From: Agarivorans sp. Alg241-V36
GTDB taxonomy: Bacteria; Pseudomonadota; Gammaproteobacteria; Enterobacterales; Celerinatantimonadaceae
DNA: 64,000 nt
NCBI RefSeq assembly: GCF_900537085.1
Contig: NZ_UNRE01000002.1
Coordinates: forward strand, 496,289 to 560,288
Direction: 5' to 3'
Part shown: positions 38,764 through 48,561 of the stretch, piece after piece
Layout of the letters: each line of letters opens with the position of its first letter
How positions within the stretch are numbered: position 1 is the stretch's first letter
Translations under genes and position numbers: made by a program
Notes under the pieces: generated by a model
The model's input: the letters and a program-made list of their open reading frames with translations, nothing else
Told to the model about the DNA's origin: nothing
The model's database searches: none

Positions 38764-39291
38764 TTAATTTGACAAAATTTGAAGATCAAATTGTTCGCTG
38801 CCTAATTCTTGGCATAGGCGGGCGAACGCTTGCTCTATTTGTTCAGGTTGATGTGTTTGGTTGAGTTTTACGTCGAACTCAGCGTGTAACATCTCAATAC
38901 TGTTTTTAGTGAATAGGTTAGATTTTAAACTCACCATATTCATTTGATGATCGCTAATAAACTGCGTCACTTTGCTAATAACCCCAGTGGCGTCGGGCAG
39001 AGTCAGTTGCAAAACGGCAGCATGTGAGTAATCGATCAACTCGTGGCGAGAGGTTTTTTTCATTACCGTGAGCAGTTGCAGTTCTTGGGCGGTAGCGGGT
39101 AAGCGGGTTTCTATTTGAATCACCGCATTGTGCGAACCTGCAATCAGCATAATTAAGGTAAACTCTGAGCCAAATAGCGCCATGCGGCTATCCACAATGT
39201 TGCAGCCGCAGCTAGATACTAGCTGAGTGAGTTGATTTACGATGCCTGGCCGATTACTGCCAACAGCGGTGACCACAAGATGTTGACTCAT
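38764..39291 (-). CDS. gcvR: Glycine cleavage system transcriptional repressor
   Basis: GcvR binds GcvA and blocks activation of the glycine-cleavage operon when glycine is low. The product of about 175 aa has two ACT domains: one near residues 6-75 (TAVGSNRPGIVNQLTQLVSS) and one near 90-165 (LTLPDATGVISKVTQFIS). The ATG at 39291 begins the conserved region; an extension to 39375 was rejected. Its 3' neighbour is bcp. The dapA gene that separates gcvR from bamC in E. coli is absent here. Confidence 0.92.
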   Translation of the reverse strand: MSQHLVVTAVGSNRPGIVNQLTQLVSSCGCNIVDSRMALFGSEFTLIMLIAGSHNAVIQIETRLPATAQELQLLTVMKKTSRHELIDYSHAAVLQLTLPDATGVISKVTQFISDHQMNMVSLKSNLFTKNSIEMLHAEFDVKLNQTHQPEQIEQAFARLCQELGSEQFDLQILSN

Positions 39292-39525
39292 ATTCCGTTT
39301 TATATATTTAGCAAGATTTAGTCTGTCAGGATACTTGCTTAAAGCAGGGAATTCTAGCGCATATAAAATTAGCACAAAGCAAAAGGTGAGTTTGTATCAA
39401 GCCCTGAATGTTTTCGCCTTGTGTTTATGAAAGTGGCTAAGTAGTATAGCGCCCTTACTCTGGATTGTTTTCGCTGAATGAAACCACTTACCAGTAAATG
39501 TTTTTGTTTGTAGATGTAGTGGGAT

Positions 39526-40713
39526 ATGCAACTAGTTTCTTTTCCAACGATGAAAGTCGTGTTTTTTGGCAGCCTAGTAGCCACTCTAGCAGCGTGCTCT
39601 AATAGTGGCGATAAACACCGCCAAGCAGAGCGTGGTTTTGAGTATTTAGACGCTACCCAAGTTGAGCCTTTAGTGATCCCTGATGGGATTACACCACCTG
39701 AGCAAAGCACTGAATTTAATATTCCAACACCCCAAGCTAAAGATGAGGTTTTTGTGGGTTCGGCGGTGGATGTTCGCGCACCAGTGCAGATTATTCCGCT
39801 GATTGCCGGAAGCCGTATTGAAAACACCGATGACGGTTTGATTTTCTGGTTTGATATTTTGCAAGCGCAAACGGCTATCGAAACCTCCGAAACAATGATG
39901 CAAACCATTAGCGACTATATCGCTTATCGTAATTCTTCCATCGCTCGTCGTGACGACCAACTGTCGTTAATTGAGTCTAATTGGTTGGTTGATGCAGAAA
40001 CCGTTGAAGGTAACTGGTGGCTCTTTTCCAGCGATACAGTTATGGAGCAACGCCAAAAATTTATTTATCAGTTAGAAGTTAAGCCTCATGGTCGAACTGC
40101 TGGCTTAAGAGTAAGCTTTGTAGACGGTGAAATTTACCGTGATGGCGGTGACTTAGCGATTGATCTAGACGAATTTGATAAACAGCGTCTGGCGATTGTT
40201 GAATTGAATCGTTTGATTGGTTACGTAAGTGACCGACGCGAAGAGTTAGAAGCTCAGCTGGCGGCACAACGTGAAGAAGCACGCATAGCCACTATGAGTG
40301 AAACAGAGAAAGAACAACTGTTCGATGAAACGGTTAGTTTGGTACTCGTGAACGACAGTGGTGCTGCTTACTATAAAGCGCGAGCCAACATGGAAAAAAC
40401 CATGAAGCGTTTGCGTTTAGTATTGCCTTTGGCGGGCTTCACCATTACAGATTACATTGCTAATTCTGGCAGTTTATATCTAACCTACGAGCGCCCACCT
40501 GAAGAGGTTCTAGAAAACTATGGCCTAAGCACCATGGAGTTCGAAGAAAAAGATTACATCTTTACGGTTGGCTCAAATGGCAATGTGACCCAAATAACCC
40601 TAAGTGATAACGAAGGGGTAGTGCTTAAGCCAAGTGAAGTAAAAGGCTTGTATCCTTACCTGGCTATCTTGATGAAGATGGGCTTAGATACTCGCGATAG
40701 CTTGTCTCGTTAA
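39526..40713 (+). CDS. bamC: Outer-membrane assembly lipoprotein BamC
   Basis: BamC is a lipoprotein of the BAM complex that inserts beta-barrel proteins. The product has a lipobox LAAC following a short hydrophobic stretch, an unstructured N-terminal segment with GFEYLDATQ, and two helix-grip domains (~110-210 and ~265-380). Starts at 39526 and 39550 are both possible; the latter leaves a compact signal peptide (MKVVFFGSLVATLAAC). Length of 387-395 aa is typical of Alteromonadales-type BamC (E. coli 344). It is followed by a strong terminator. Confidence 0.9.
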   Translation: MQLVSFPTMKVVFFGSLVATLAACSNSGDKHRQAERGFEYLDATQVEPLVIPDGITPPEQSTEFNIPTPQAKDEVFVGSAVDVRAPVQIIPLIAGSRIENTDDGLIFWFDILQAQTAIETSETMMQTISDYIAYRNSSIARRDDQLSLIESNWLVDAETVEGNWWLFSSDTVMEQRQKFIYQLEVKPHGRTAGLRVSFVDGEIYRDGGDLAIDLDEFDKQRLAIVELNRLIGYVSDRREELEAQLAAQREEARIATMSETEKEQLFDETVSLVLVNDSGAAYYKARANMEKTMKRLRLVLPLAGFTITDYIANSGSLYLTYERPPEEVLENYGLSTMEFEEKDYIFTVGSNGNVTQITLSDNEGVVLKPSEVKGLYPYLAILMKMGLDTRDSLSR

Positions 40714-40739
40714 CAAAAAACACAGCTTGAGCTAAACTT

Positions 40740-40767
40740 AAAAGGCCTCTAACTAGAGGCCTTTTTT
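40740..40767 (+). terminator. Terminator after bamC
   Basis: The stem AAAGGCCTCT / AGAGGCCTTT with loop AACT is followed by Ts. Confidence 0.92.
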
Positions 40768-40899
40768 ATTGCCTGTTGTTAATGATGTTAGCTAATTACG
40801 CTAAGGGATTTTTTATTAACACTATGGGCCTCCAAGTCATGCATTAACACTTAAGAACTGTTAATCACAAAGTGTTTTTCACCAAATAAGGTATCTATT

Positions 40900-41286
40900 A
40901 TGAAGGCATTATTACTAGTTAGTCTGGCGCTGACTCTCGGCGCATGCAGCAATAGTCCGAGCAGTGATTCAAGTGACGTTGGTACGCCGGCTGAACCTAG
41001 CTATTCTAGTGTGGAAAGCGTAGGCGCTAACTCTACAGAAGTGGCTACCAGTAGTGGTGCCGGGGAAGCGAGTAACTCGAGTGTAGATACTATTGGCGCA
41101 AATGAGGCGACTAGCGATACGACAAGGCCGGTTATAGATCCTGAAGTAGACGCTATGTTTGGGCAGCTCATTCGACAATCTATTTCCAACGGTAATGAAC
41201 AGCAGGCTTTAAAGCTTGTAGAAGATGCTGAAGAAGCGGGTTCACTTACAGCCAGAGATGTTTACTTACAGGCTTTAGAACAGTAA
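40900..41286 (+). CDS. Small lipoprotein with an internal repeat, function unknown
   Basis: The 128-aa product has a signal and lipobox (LGAC, Cys16), a Ser/Thr/Ala/Glu-rich, probably disordered stretch (~17-85) and a C-terminal helical segment (PEVDAMFGQLIRQSI onward, ~88-128). The disordered part repeats a unit: SSVESVGANSTE (~37-48) and SSVDTIGANEAT (~61-72). No family is recognised. The gene stands alone behind the bamC terminator with a leader of about 130 bases. Confidence 0.72.
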   Translation: MKALLLVSLALTLGACSNSPSSDSSDVGTPAEPSYSSVESVGANSTEVATSSGAGEASNSSVDTIGANEATSDTTRPVIDPEVDAMFGQLIRQSISNGNEQQALKLVEDAEEAGSLTARDVYLQALEQ

Positions 41287-41321
41287 TAGTAGGCTTGGGG
41301 TGTTAACTGTAGCTGGGGGAC

Positions 41322-41468
41322 TTAGCGCGGCTTTGAGTCCTGCGACTTTTTTGTTTTAGGTAGCTTTCTCTTGATATCAAATCGGTCCATGTGCTTGAGC
41401 AGCATCAAATTGCCGAGGATAAAGCCTAGAACCAGAACAATGATCAGAATAACGTAGCCGATTGCCAT
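41322..41468 (-). CDS. DUF2897-like small membrane protein (48 aa)
   Basis: A 48-codon ORF reads MAIGYVILIIVLVLGF, continues with GNLMLLKHMDR and ends with a Lys-rich cytoplasmic tail (KRKLPKTKKSQDSKPR). One hydrophobic helix followed by GNxMLLK and a basic tail is the DUF2897 pattern from memory. GGAGA lies seven bases before the ATG. It follows the membrane-protein gene at 41535-42236 by 66 bases and may belong to the yffB-dapE run. Function unknown. Confidence 0.72.
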   Translation of the reverse strand: MAIGYVILIIVLVLGFILGNLMLLKHMDRFDIKRKLPKTKKSQDSKPR

Positions 41469-41534
41469 AGTAAGTCTCCAAAACGTGTTATCGCAGATTA
41501 TTTAATCTAGCTCAGCGAGAGTTGGTTTGGCCAG

Positions 41535-42236
41535 TTAAACGCTGAGTGCTTGAAGGTTAAGGCTAGAAATAAAGCTGATAAACGCCACAGCGAGTAACAA
41601 GGGCGCTGGCGGGGCGGTTTTCTTTAGTTGAGGGAATAACCACAGCAAAGTAGCTAGCAATAATAAACTGCTCATGACTACAAAATGCTTAACTGTATCG
41701 CCTTGTTCCAAGAGTGTTTGGTTTAAAACCAGGTAAATACAAACTGCTACAAGGCTACACATTGCTGCTGCGAGCCCGGCAAAAGGCAGCAGATTATCAA
41801 AGCTGGTTAAACGGTGTTTAGCCTTAACCATTAGCCAATGAGCAATTGCTGCCGCGCAGGCCATAAAGCTAAAAATCGCGATGCTATGTTGCAATAAAAC
41901 AACTGCACTAGCTAATAACAGTGGCGCACCCATTAACCACCAATAGTTTAGATTCAAGCTACGTTTGTGTTTAAGCTTGTTGATTTTGTAAGTTAATACC
42001 CAACCGATTAAAGCACTCGTGAAGACTAAGCCAAGCAACCAAGTCGCTTGCTGGCTTTCAATGCCACTTAATCCCGCTAAAGTTATAAAGCTAACCAGCG
42101 TGCTCAATTGGCGTTGAATTCTGCCTGTTTGTCCCGGGCATAATTCGCCTTTATGTAAAACCAGCATCAATACCAAAAACGCCAGTGCAGAGCAGCTAAC
42201 AAGGCTAACAAACAAGGTGGTGTACAAGCTGGGCAT
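41535..42236 (-). CDS. Polytopic membrane protein, unrecognised
   Basis: A 233-aa protein with seven or so predicted transmembrane helices (for example ~8-27, 45-58, 66-83, 100-116, 120-137, 150-172, 184-201 and 208-226), short loops and no conserved motif I know. Its ATG overlaps the stop of the M15 peptidase gene by one base (TAATG), so the two are translationally coupled. That pairing suggests a role with the peptidase in envelope metabolism, but this is inference. Confidence 0.75.
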   Translation of the reverse strand: MPSLYTTLFVSLVSCSALAFLVLMLVLHKGELCPGQTGRIQRQLSTLVSFITLAGLSGIESQQATWLLGLVFTSALIGWVLTYKINKLKHKRSLNLNYWWLMGAPLLLASAVVLLQHSIAIFSFMACAAAIAHWLMVKAKHRLTSFDNLLPFAGLAAAMCSLVAVCIYLVLNQTLLEQGDTVKHFVVMSSLLLLATLLWLFPQLKKTAPPAPLLLAVAFISFISSLNLQALSV

Positions 42237-42925
42237 TAGGTCTCCGGTAAACAGATATTAGTAACGTATTGGCTAAAGATTTGTTCGATGTGTTGCTCAA
42301 TACAAGCAAAGCCTGCCACTTGCTTGTTACTTAAGTGCTCTATTACTTGGCGGGCATCTAGCTTGTTCATCATGGTTTGGCTGGTGGCAAGGTGGCTTAA
42401 ATGCCAAGGCTCAAATTCCACGCCACCCTTAAAGCTTAAGTAGGGGTAGAAAAAACCGAAATCTTGAGCATATTCACTTAACCATAAGGACAAAGCGTGC
42501 TGGCAACCTTGCTCCGCATATTCTTGGGGAATAAGCTCTAAACTGCTGCCTGCCGGTAATAACTTAGGGTCATAAAAATCAAAATCAGTGCCCCAATGAT
42601 GGCGACTTGTGCCCGGTAAAGCTGACCAACGCAAAATAGCATGCAGCTTTTGCTCATCACTCAGGGTAGAGATGTCCAGCGCTTGACTATTGGCATCTAG
42701 AATCGGTCGCAGGCCATTCCACTTGTTATTCCAGATTGCAAGTTGGCGGTTAAAATCTCGATAACCGCTAAAAATGCTTAAGTTAAATCCAGCTTGTGCT
42801 GCAGCTTTGATAAGCTTATTTAGATCAGGCAATACTAATTGATGAACCCAAGCAAGCTTGGGGTCATCAATTAGCTCGGCCTTGTCTAGCCCATAAAGGG
42901 CTAGAGGATTGGCAGGGTTACTCAT
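42236..42925 (-). CDS. M15-family D-alanyl-D-alanine carboxypeptidase (VanY-like)
   Basis: The 229-aa product has the M15B zinc-peptidase motifs: SGYRDFNRQ (catalytic-site Arg), [11 protein letters not shown] (zinc His and Asp) and EPWHLSH (catalytic Glu and zinc His). These enzymes trim the terminal D-Ala from peptidoglycan stems. There is no signal peptide in the reading, so it may be cytoplasmic, or rely on the co-encoded membrane protein. Its start lies inside the dapE 3' end (8-base overlap) and its stop overlaps the membrane-protein start by one base. Confidence 0.87.
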   Translation of the reverse strand: MSNPANPLALYGLDKAELIDDPKLAWVHQLVLPDLNKLIKAAAQAGFNLSIFSGYRDFNRQLAIWNNKWNGLRPILDANSQALDISTLSDEQKLHAILRWSALPGTSRHHWGTDFDFYDPKLLPAGSSLELIPQEYAEQGCQHALSLWLSEYAQDFGFFYPYLSFKGGVEFEPWHLSHLATSQTMMNKLDARQVIEHLSNKQVAGFACIEQHIEQIFSQYVTNICLPET

Positions 42926-44060
42926 TGCCACCAAGTACGTTAACTAATAGCTCGTAATACATGTCAGCCAGTTGTTCTAAATCGGCCACTTTAACGCACT
43001 CATTCACTTTATGAATAGTGGCATTTACAGGGCCAAGCTCAACAACTTGGGTGCCCATTTTGGCGATAAAACGACCATCTGAAGTACCTCCAGTAGTGAG
43101 TAACTCAGGCGCTTTCTTGGTTACTTTGCTTACCGCATTACTTACCGCTGATAAGAAGTCGCCTTCTTCGGTTAAGAATGGTTGGCCGTTGTAGGTCCAA
43201 TCTAACTGGTAATCTAAACCGTGGGTATCAAAGATATTGTGCACACGTTTTACAATGTCGCTGTCTGTTAGCTCGGTGGAGTATCGGAAGTTAAATTGAA
43301 CATCTAATTCACCAGGGATAACGTTTGATGCGCCGGTACCAGAGTGAATGTTGGCAATTTGAAAGCTCGTAGGCGGGAAGAACTGATTGCCATTATCCCA
43401 ATGCATAGCCGCTAATTCTGCAAGCGCAGGAGCTGCATCATGAATTGGGTTTTTAGCGAGGTGAGGGTAAGCTACGTGGCCTTGAATACCTTTTACTCTA
43501 AGGTCTCCAGTTAGTGAACCGCGGCGACCGTTTTTAACTACATCTCCTACCTGATGGGTAGATGATGGTTCACCCACCAAACACATATCAATTATTTCGT
43601 TGCGCTCCATTAAGGTATCTACCACGCGGGTAGTGCCGTTGATAAATGGGCCTTCTTCGTCAGATGTGATCAAGTAAGAAATAGAGCCAATGTGATTAGG
43701 GTAGTCAGCCACAAACCGCTCGGTAGCAACCACCATTGCTGCTAATGAGCCTTTCATGTCAGCGGCGCCACGCCCATGTAAAACACCATCAATAACCGTG
43801 GGCTCAAAGGGTGGGGTATGCCATTTTTCGGCAGGTCCTGGAGGCACTACATCGGTATGGCCAGCAAAACAAAATAATGGGCCGCTATCACCTTTGCGTG
43901 CCCACATATTTGTAGTGTCTTCAAATATCATCTCTTCAATTTTAAAACCAACAGCGGATAACCTATCGGTCATTAGTTTTTGGCAATCACAATCTTCCGG
44001 AGTAACCGAAGGGCGGCTAATGAGATCTTTTGCTAAATGTAAAACGGGACTATCTGACAT
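42918..44060 (-). CDS. dapE: Succinyl-diaminopimelate desuccinylase
   Basis: DapE makes LL-diaminopimelate for lysine and peptidoglycan. The 380-aa M20 metallopeptidase-like enzyme has the zinc motif [12 protein letters not shown], the catalytic ITSDEEGP (Glu general base), and the C-terminal [11 protein letters not shown]. The ATG at 44060 gives the standard length (E. coli 375); the frame extension to 44132 overlaps yffB. It lies 4 bases after yffB and overlaps the M15 gene by 8, so all three are one operon. Confidence 0.96.
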   Translation of the reverse strand: MSDSPVLHLAKDLISRPSVTPEDCDCQKLMTDRLSAVGFKIEEMIFEDTTNMWARKGDSGPLFCFAGHTDVVPPGPAEKWHTPPFEPTVIDGVLHGRGAADMKGSLAAMVVATERFVADYPNHIGSISYLITSDEEGPFINGTTRVVDTLMERNEIIDMCLVGEPSSTHQVGDVVKNGRRGSLTGDLRVKGIQGHVAYPHLAKNPIHDAAPALAELAAMHWDNGNQFFPPTSFQIANIHSGTGASNVIPGELDVQFNFRYSTELTDSDIVKRVHNIFDTHGLDYQLDWTYNGQPFLTEEGDFLSAVSNAVSKVTKKAPELLTTGGTSDGRFIAKMGTQVVELGPVNATIHKVNECVKVADLEQLADMYYELLVNVLGGNE

Positions 44061-44064
44061 GGAT

Positions 44065-44430
44065 TTATGCTTCCGGAGAAAAGAGTTGTTGATATTGGTC
44101 GGCTTTAAAGCCAAGCGTGAATGATTGCTCAACTTGAAGCAATGGGCGCTTAATCATTGCTGGATGCTCGGCTAGCAATTGAATGGCTGAATCTTTATTT
44201 AGTTCAGCCTTTTGCTGGTCGCTTAGCTGGCGATAGGTAGTGCCGCGTTTATTCAAAACGGCTTCCCAGCCTAGTTGCTCGCACCAATGGCTAATTTGCT
44301 CAAGGCTTACTCCATCTTTACGATAGTCGTGGAAGCTAAATTCTATGTTGTGTTCGTTTAACCAACGGCGAGCTTTTTTAATGGTGTCGCAGTTGGGGAT
44401 CCCGAACATCACTATGTTTGTTGCAGACAT
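44065..44430 (-). CDS. yffB: Spx/ArsC-like protein YffB
   Basis: The 121-aa product is an ArsC-superfamily thioredoxin-fold protein with [15 protein letters not shown]; the Cys is the ArsC-like residue, without CXXC. In E. coli yffB sits directly upstream of dapE, as here with a 4-base gap. GGGA precedes ATG at 44430; the longer frame from 44478 adds 16 non-family residues. Its biochemical role is not established; glutathione-dependent reductase activity has been proposed. Confidence 0.93.
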   Translation of the reverse strand: MSATNIVMFGIPNCDTIKKARRWLNEHNIEFSFHDYRKDGVSLEQISHWCEQLGWEAVLNKRGTTYRQLSDQQKAELNKDSAIQLLAEHPAMIKRPLLQVEQSFTLGFKADQYQQLFSPEA

Positions 44431-44536
44431 GTATGTTCCCTTTTTTATTTTGGCTAAGAATACCAGAGCTGAGGGCAAAGCTCATCGACCAATTAAGCTG
44501 GTAGGGGAATTAGTAGGGTTAAGGCGAATTTAAGGC

Positions 44537-44565
44537 AAAAAAAACCACGCTAACTAGCGTGGTTT
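44537..44565 (-). terminator. Terminator of the pts operon
   Basis: On the minus strand AAACCACGCTA / TAGCGTGGTTT form an 11-bp stem with a 2-base loop, followed by a long T-run. It lies just after crr. Confidence 0.9.
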
Positions 44566-44587
44566 CATCACTTAGGCAAAGCCCAGT

Positions 44588-45097
44588 TTATTTAATAATG
44601 GTTAGTACCGGCGTTTCGCTAATGGTTACAGAGCCAGATTTTTTCACTAACTCTTTAATTTCGTCCATGTTAGAGATAACCACAGGAGTTAGTGTTGATT
44701 TTGCTTTTTCTTCTAGCACTGCTAGATCAAACTCAATAATCACATCACCTTGTTTCACTTCTTGGCCTTCAGCCGCGACGCGAGTGAAACCTTCACCTTT
44801 TAGCTCAACAGTATCAATACCGAAGTGAACAAACAGTTCTACACCGTCGGTTGATTCCAAAGAAAACGCGTGGTTAGTTTCAAAAATCTTACCAATGGTA
44901 CCGTCACATGGCGCTACCATTTTGTTACCGCTTGGCTTAATCGCGATACCATCGCCCACGATTTTCTCAGCAAATACTACATCAGGCACTTCTTCAATAG
45001 GAACGATTTCGCCTGATAGTGGGGCGATAATATCGATCCCGCCTTTGCTTGAACTATCATCTGAAACCATTTTCTTGAATTTGTCGAATAGACCCAT
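44588..45097 (-). CDS. crr: PTS glucose-specific enzyme IIA
   Basis: EIIA(Glc) relays phosphate from HPr to sugar permeases and, by phosphorylation state, controls adenylate cyclase and inducer exclusion. The 169-aa product has the expected length with active His75 in TNHAFS and His90 in FVHFGID, and the N-terminal amphipathic GLFDKFKKMV. It is the last gene of ptsH-ptsI-crr, 44 bases after ptsI, and is followed by a strong terminator. Confidence 0.97.
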   Translation of the reverse strand: MGLFDKFKKMVSDDSSSKGGIDIIAPLSGEIVPIEEVPDVVFAEKIVGDGIAIKPSGNKMVAPCDGTIGKIFETNHAFSLESTDGVELFVHFGIDTVELKGEGFTRVAAEGQEVKQGDVIIEFDLAVLEEKAKSTLTPVVISNMDEIKELVKKSGSVTISETPVLTIIK

Positions 45098-45141
45098 TGT
45101 GGCGCTCCTAAATTCTTATGTATTGTGCAGTTGTAACTATC

Positions 45142-46869
45142 TTAACAGACGGAATTTTGTTTAACAAAAGTGTCAACTAGCGTTTCAATCTCAGCGGCTG
45201 TTGGCAACGCTAAAGCTTGGTCGGCTAACTGCTTCACATCAGCATAGTTTGAATTACGGATCAGTTTTTTGATCCTTGGTATAGAAATGGCACTCATTGA
45301 AAATTCATCCAAGCCCATTCCCATCAATAACAAGGTGGCAGTTTCATCACCAGCCAACTCACCACACATACCAGTCCACTTACCTTCCGCATGGGAAGCA
45401 TCAATAACTTGTTTGATTAAAGTAAGAACTGCCGGTGACATTGGGTTATAGAGTGACGAAATAAGCTCGTTACCACGATCTACTGCTAGAGTGTACTGAG
45501 TTAAGTCGTTGGTTCCAATACTAAAGAAGTCTACTTCTTTTATTAAATGGTGAGCAATAGCAGCCGCCGCAGGTGTTTCAACCATTACGCCAACTTCAAC
45601 TTCTTCATCAAAGGCGATGTCTTCAGCGCGTAACTCGGCTTTTAGCGTATCTAATACACCGTTTAACTTGCGAATTTCTTCAACCGAAATAATCATCGGG
45701 AACATGATGCGCACTTTACCAAAAGCTGAAGCGCGTAATAGTGCGCGAAGTTGAGCATTCATGATTTCTTCACGGTCGAAGAAAATACGAATCGCACGCC
45801 AACCCAAGAATGGGTTCATCTCTTTTGGCAAGTCTAAATAAGGTAAGTCTTTATCGCCACCAATATCCATAGTACGAATAATCACAGGGTGGCCTTGCAT
45901 CGCTTCTACTACAGCTTTGTAAGCTTCGAACTGCTCGTCTTCGCTTGGCAGTGAATCGCGATCCATGAACAAAAACTCAGTGCGGTATAAACCCACACCT
46001 TCTGAGCCGTTGCGGTGAGCGCCGTCGACATCTTTAATGGTGCCAATGTTGGCACATACTTCAATTTGATGACCATCTAAAGAAACCGCTGGCAAGTCTT
46101 TTAACTTAGCTAACTCGGCTTTTTCGTCTATGTAGCTTTGTTGACGCTGCTTGTAAGTAGCTAGTTGTTCGTCGCTAGGGTTAATAATCACTTCGTTGTT
46201 AAGTGCGTCTAGCGCAATGATGTCACCGTTGTTAACTTGTTGGGTAACATCGTTGGTACCTACTACGGCGGGTAGCTCTAATGAGCGAGCCATAATAGAG
46301 GTATGTGAAGTGCGACCGCCGATATCGGTAACAAAACCTAGCACTTTGTCTAAGTTAATTTGCGCCGTTTCTGATGGTGTTAAATCGTTGGCAACTAAAA
46401 TTACTTCTTCAGTTATGGTGCTTAAAGAAACAATTTCTATGCCTAGAATGTTTTTAACTAAACGAGAACCTATGTCGCGAAAGTCCGTAGCGCGTTCTTT
46501 TAGGTAAGGGTCGTCTAACTCAGCTAGCATCTGCGCGTTTTGCTCAATAATGGTATGAGCTGCGTTGTCTGCGCTAACTAAGTTATCTTTAATGCAGGCT
46601 AGAATTTCCTCTTCAAGCTCTTCATCTTCTAACAACATGATATGTCCTTCGAAGATAGCTTCTTTCTCTTCGCCGAAGGTTTTACCTGCCATTACTTTAA
46701 TTTCTTCGAGCTGTGCAGACGTTTTATTTCGTCCATCGAAAAAGCGTTGTACTTCGCTTTCTATCTGCGCTGCGTCGATATTAGTTTGGTTAATCACTAC
46801 TTCTTGTTCCGCAAGTAGCAGTGCTTTACCAATTGAAATTCCTGGAGATGCCAGAATACCTGAAATCAT
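45142..46869 (-). CDS. ptsI: Phosphoenolpyruvate-protein phosphotransferase (Enzyme I)
   Basis: Enzyme I takes phosphate from PEP and passes it to HPr. The 575-aa product matches E. coli in length. The swivelling His domain has [21 protein letters not shown]-type motif (active His near residue 190) and the PEP-binding domain has [12 protein letters not shown] and [14 protein letters not shown] with the catalytic Cys in GMCGELAGD. It follows ptsH by about 50 bases. Confidence 0.98.
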   Translation of the reverse strand: MISGILASPGISIGKALLLAEQEVVINQTNIDAAQIESEVQRFFDGRNKTSAQLEEIKVMAGKTFGEEKEAIFEGHIMLLEDEELEEEILACIKDNLVSADNAAHTIIEQNAQMLAELDDPYLKERATDFRDIGSRLVKNILGIEIVSLSTITEEVILVANDLTPSETAQINLDKVLGFVTDIGGRTSHTSIMARSLELPAVVGTNDVTQQVNNGDIIALDALNNEVIINPSDEQLATYKQRQQSYIDEKAELAKLKDLPAVSLDGHQIEVCANIGTIKDVDGAHRNGSEGVGLYRTEFLFMDRDSLPSEDEQFEAYKAVVEAMQGHPVIIRTMDIGGDKDLPYLDLPKEMNPFLGWRAIRIFFDREEIMNAQLRALLRASAFGKVRIMFPMIISVEEIRKLNGVLDTLKAELRAEDIAFDEEVEVGVMVETPAAAAIAHHLIKEVDFFSIGTNDLTQYTLAVDRGNELISSLYNPMSPAVLTLIKQVIDASHAEGKWTGMCGELAGDETATLLLMGMGLDEFSMSAISIPRIKKLIRNSNYADVKQLADQALALPTAAEIETLVDTFVKQNSVC

Positions 46870-46920
46870 AACCTACACCTATTTAGTTGAACTGATTAAC
46901 GGACTTATAAAAATGCTGAC

Positions 46921-47178
46921 TTATTCAAGTTCATCCATTAACGCAACTAGTTTTTCTACTGCAGCAGCTTCGTCTTCGCCTTCGGCACGAATTACCACAC
47001 TAGTGCCTTTGGTTAGGCCAAGAGTTTGTAGTTTAAAAAGGCTTTTTGCACTGGCTGATTTGCCATTGCTCTCAACAGTGATATCGCTAGAAAATGCTTT
47101 TGCTTCTTTTACGAATTGTGCCGCAGGGCGAGTATGAAGACCATTTTCAGCGGTGATAACAACACTTTTCTCAAACAT
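46921..47178 (-). CDS. ptsH: Phosphocarrier protein HPr
   Basis: HPr shuttles phosphate between Enzyme I and enzyme IIA. The 85-aa product has active His15 in NGLHTRPA and regulatory Ser46 in [11 protein letters not shown]. The ATG at 47178 follows GAGGA at good spacing; the frame from 47193 starts with TTG and adds five residues. It heads the operon; a long AT-rich upstream region (47179-47592) carries possible regulatory repeats. Confidence 0.97.
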   Translation of the reverse strand: MFEKSVVITAENGLHTRPAAQFVKEAKAFSSDITVESNGKSASAKSLFKLQTLGLTKGTSVVIRAEGEDEAAAVEKLVALMDELE

Positions 47179-47540
47179 ACAATCATTCCTCAAATTAAAT
47201 TATGTCGCCTATAGCTTGATATAAGCTTAGACGCTTATTAGTAAAACGTTTTCGAGAAAAAAATAACGTAAAAACCTCGAGTAAAGTTTAATCTACGTCA
47301 AATTTTCCTATTTAGTTGTACAATGTTACTTAATATTACATAAGGGTTTTTAGTATAACTCTATGTAATTTAATAAATAATACTAATTTATCGAAGTGAA
47401 CAATGTATCTATTTTGATACCTTTTGTTACAAATTGATACATTGTGGAGCGCATTATTTAGCGGTTTGGAGTATAGATTTTGCAGTTTTGTTGCACAAGT
47501 CTTAATGGTTAATTTTCTTTGAAAATAAAGTCTTGGTCGC
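47179..47540 (-). other. AT-rich region without genes upstream of ptsH
   Basis: This ~360-base stretch has no credible coding frame. It holds a palindromic AAAACGTTTT (47243-47252), and a repeated pentamer: GTATC at 47405-47409, GATAC at 47416-47420 and at 47436-47440. CAATGTATC (47401-47409) and GATACATTG (47436-47444) form inverted 9-bp arms 26 bases apart. It is likely the ptsH promoter and regulatory region; I could not fix the promoter. Confidence 0.45.
47241..47256 (-). promoter_or_regulatory. Candidate LacI-family (Cra/FruR-like) operator upstream of ptsH
   Basis: The palindrome centred on AAAACGTTTT at 47243-47252 resembles the Cra consensus TGAAACGTTTCA at 9 of 12 positions and lies ~65 bases before ptsH. 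Cra controls ptsHI in E. coli. A PurR-type site is the main alternative. Confidence 0.35.
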
Positions 47541-47568
47541 AAAAAAAAGCAACCTATTGCAGGCTGCT
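47541..47568 (-). terminator. Terminator after cysK
   Basis: On the minus strand AGCAGCC / GGTTGCT pair with one G-U and a 7-base loop, followed by eight Ts. Confidence 0.85.
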
Positions 47569-47592
47569 TAGTTATTGCTTGGTTTTATTTGC

Positions 47593-48561
47593 TTATTGAA
47601 CGTTTTCTTGTTCAGTAAAGATGTTGGCAAATAAAGCACTTGATAGGTAACGCTCACCTGAACTTGGTAGTATTACAACAATCGTTTTATCGGCAAACTC
47701 TGGCTTTTCAGCGATGCGGTTAGCAGCTACAACAGCGGCACCTGAAGAGATACCCGCTAAAATGCCTTCTTCTTCCATTAAGCGTTGTGCCATAGCAATG
47801 GCGTCTTCGTTGCTTACTTGCTCAACAGCGTCAACCATTTCTAAGTCAAGGTTGCCAGGAATGAAACCTGCACCAATACCTTGGATTTTGTGTGGACCAG
47901 GAGTAAGTTCTTCACCCGCTTTAGCTTGAGCAATAATCGGTGAATCTACCGGCTCTACAGCAACAGAAGTGATGTTTTTGCCCTGTTCCAGTTTAATGTA
48001 ACGGCTAACACCTGTAATAGTACCACCGGTACCTACGCCCGCCACAAACACATCAACTTCGCCATCGGTGTCTTCCCAGATCTCTGGACCAGTGGTTTTT
48101 TCGTGGATCTCTGGGTTAGCTGGGTTATCAAATTGACCAAGTAATACGTATCTTTCTGCATTGCTATCGCGAATTTCTTCTGCTTTAGCAATAGCGCCTT
48201 TCATGCCTTTAGCACCTTCAGTTAGTACTAAGTTTGCACCCAATGCTTTAAGCAGTTTACGGCGCTCTAAGCTCATGGTGTTTGGCATTGTTAGCGTGAT
48301 TGGGTAACCACGTGATGAAGCAACAAATGCTAGTGCAATACCGGTATTACCACTGGTAGGTTCAATGATTTCTTTACCTGGGCCAAGCAAACCTTTCTTT
48401 TCTGCGTCCCATACTAAGTTTGCACCGATACGACATTTAACACTGAAGCTAGGGTTACGGCTTTCTACTTTAGCCAGTACGTTACCTTTGCTTACGCGGT
48501 TAAGGCGAACTAGTGGTGTACGACCAATAGTCAGGGAATTGTCTTCGTAAATCTTACTCAT
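47593..48561 (-). CDS. cysK: Cysteine synthase A (O-acetylserine sulfhydrylase)
   Basis: CysK makes cysteine from O-acetylserine and sulfide. The 322-aa PLP enzyme has the lysine motif [10 protein letters not shown] (CysK type, not the SVKDR of CysM), the substrate loop [11 protein letters not shown], and the phosphate-cup [13 protein letters not shown] precedes the ATG at 48561. In E. coli cysZ lies immediately before cysK; here they are about 3.5 kb apart with three inserted genes. Confidence 0.96.
   Translation of the reverse strand: MSKIYEDNSLTIGRTPLVRLNRVSKGNVLAKVESRNPSFSVKCRIGANLVWDAEKKGLLGPGKEIIEPTSGNTGIALAFVASSRGYPITLTMPNTMSLERRKLLKALGANLVLTEGAKGMKGAIAKAEEIRDSNAERYVLLGQFDNPANPEIHEKTTGPEIWEDTDGEVDVFVAGVGTGGTITGVSRYIKLEQGKNITSVAVEPVDSPIIAQAKAGEELTPGPHKIQGIGAGFIPGNLDLEMVDAVEQVSNEDAIAMAQRLMEEEGILAGISSGAAVVAANRIAEKPEFADKTIVVILPSSGERYLSSALFANIFTEQENVQ

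Noticed and set aside
39369-39908. Long minus-strand frame of 179 codons
   Set aside because: It overlaps most of the bamC 5' part antisense, lacks a good start and shows no known motif; treated as a shadow frame.
46565-47137. Plus-strand frame of 190 codons opposite ptsI and ptsH
   Set aside because: It is Ser/Ala/Ile-rich with no motif and mirrors well-identified ptsI and ptsH genes.
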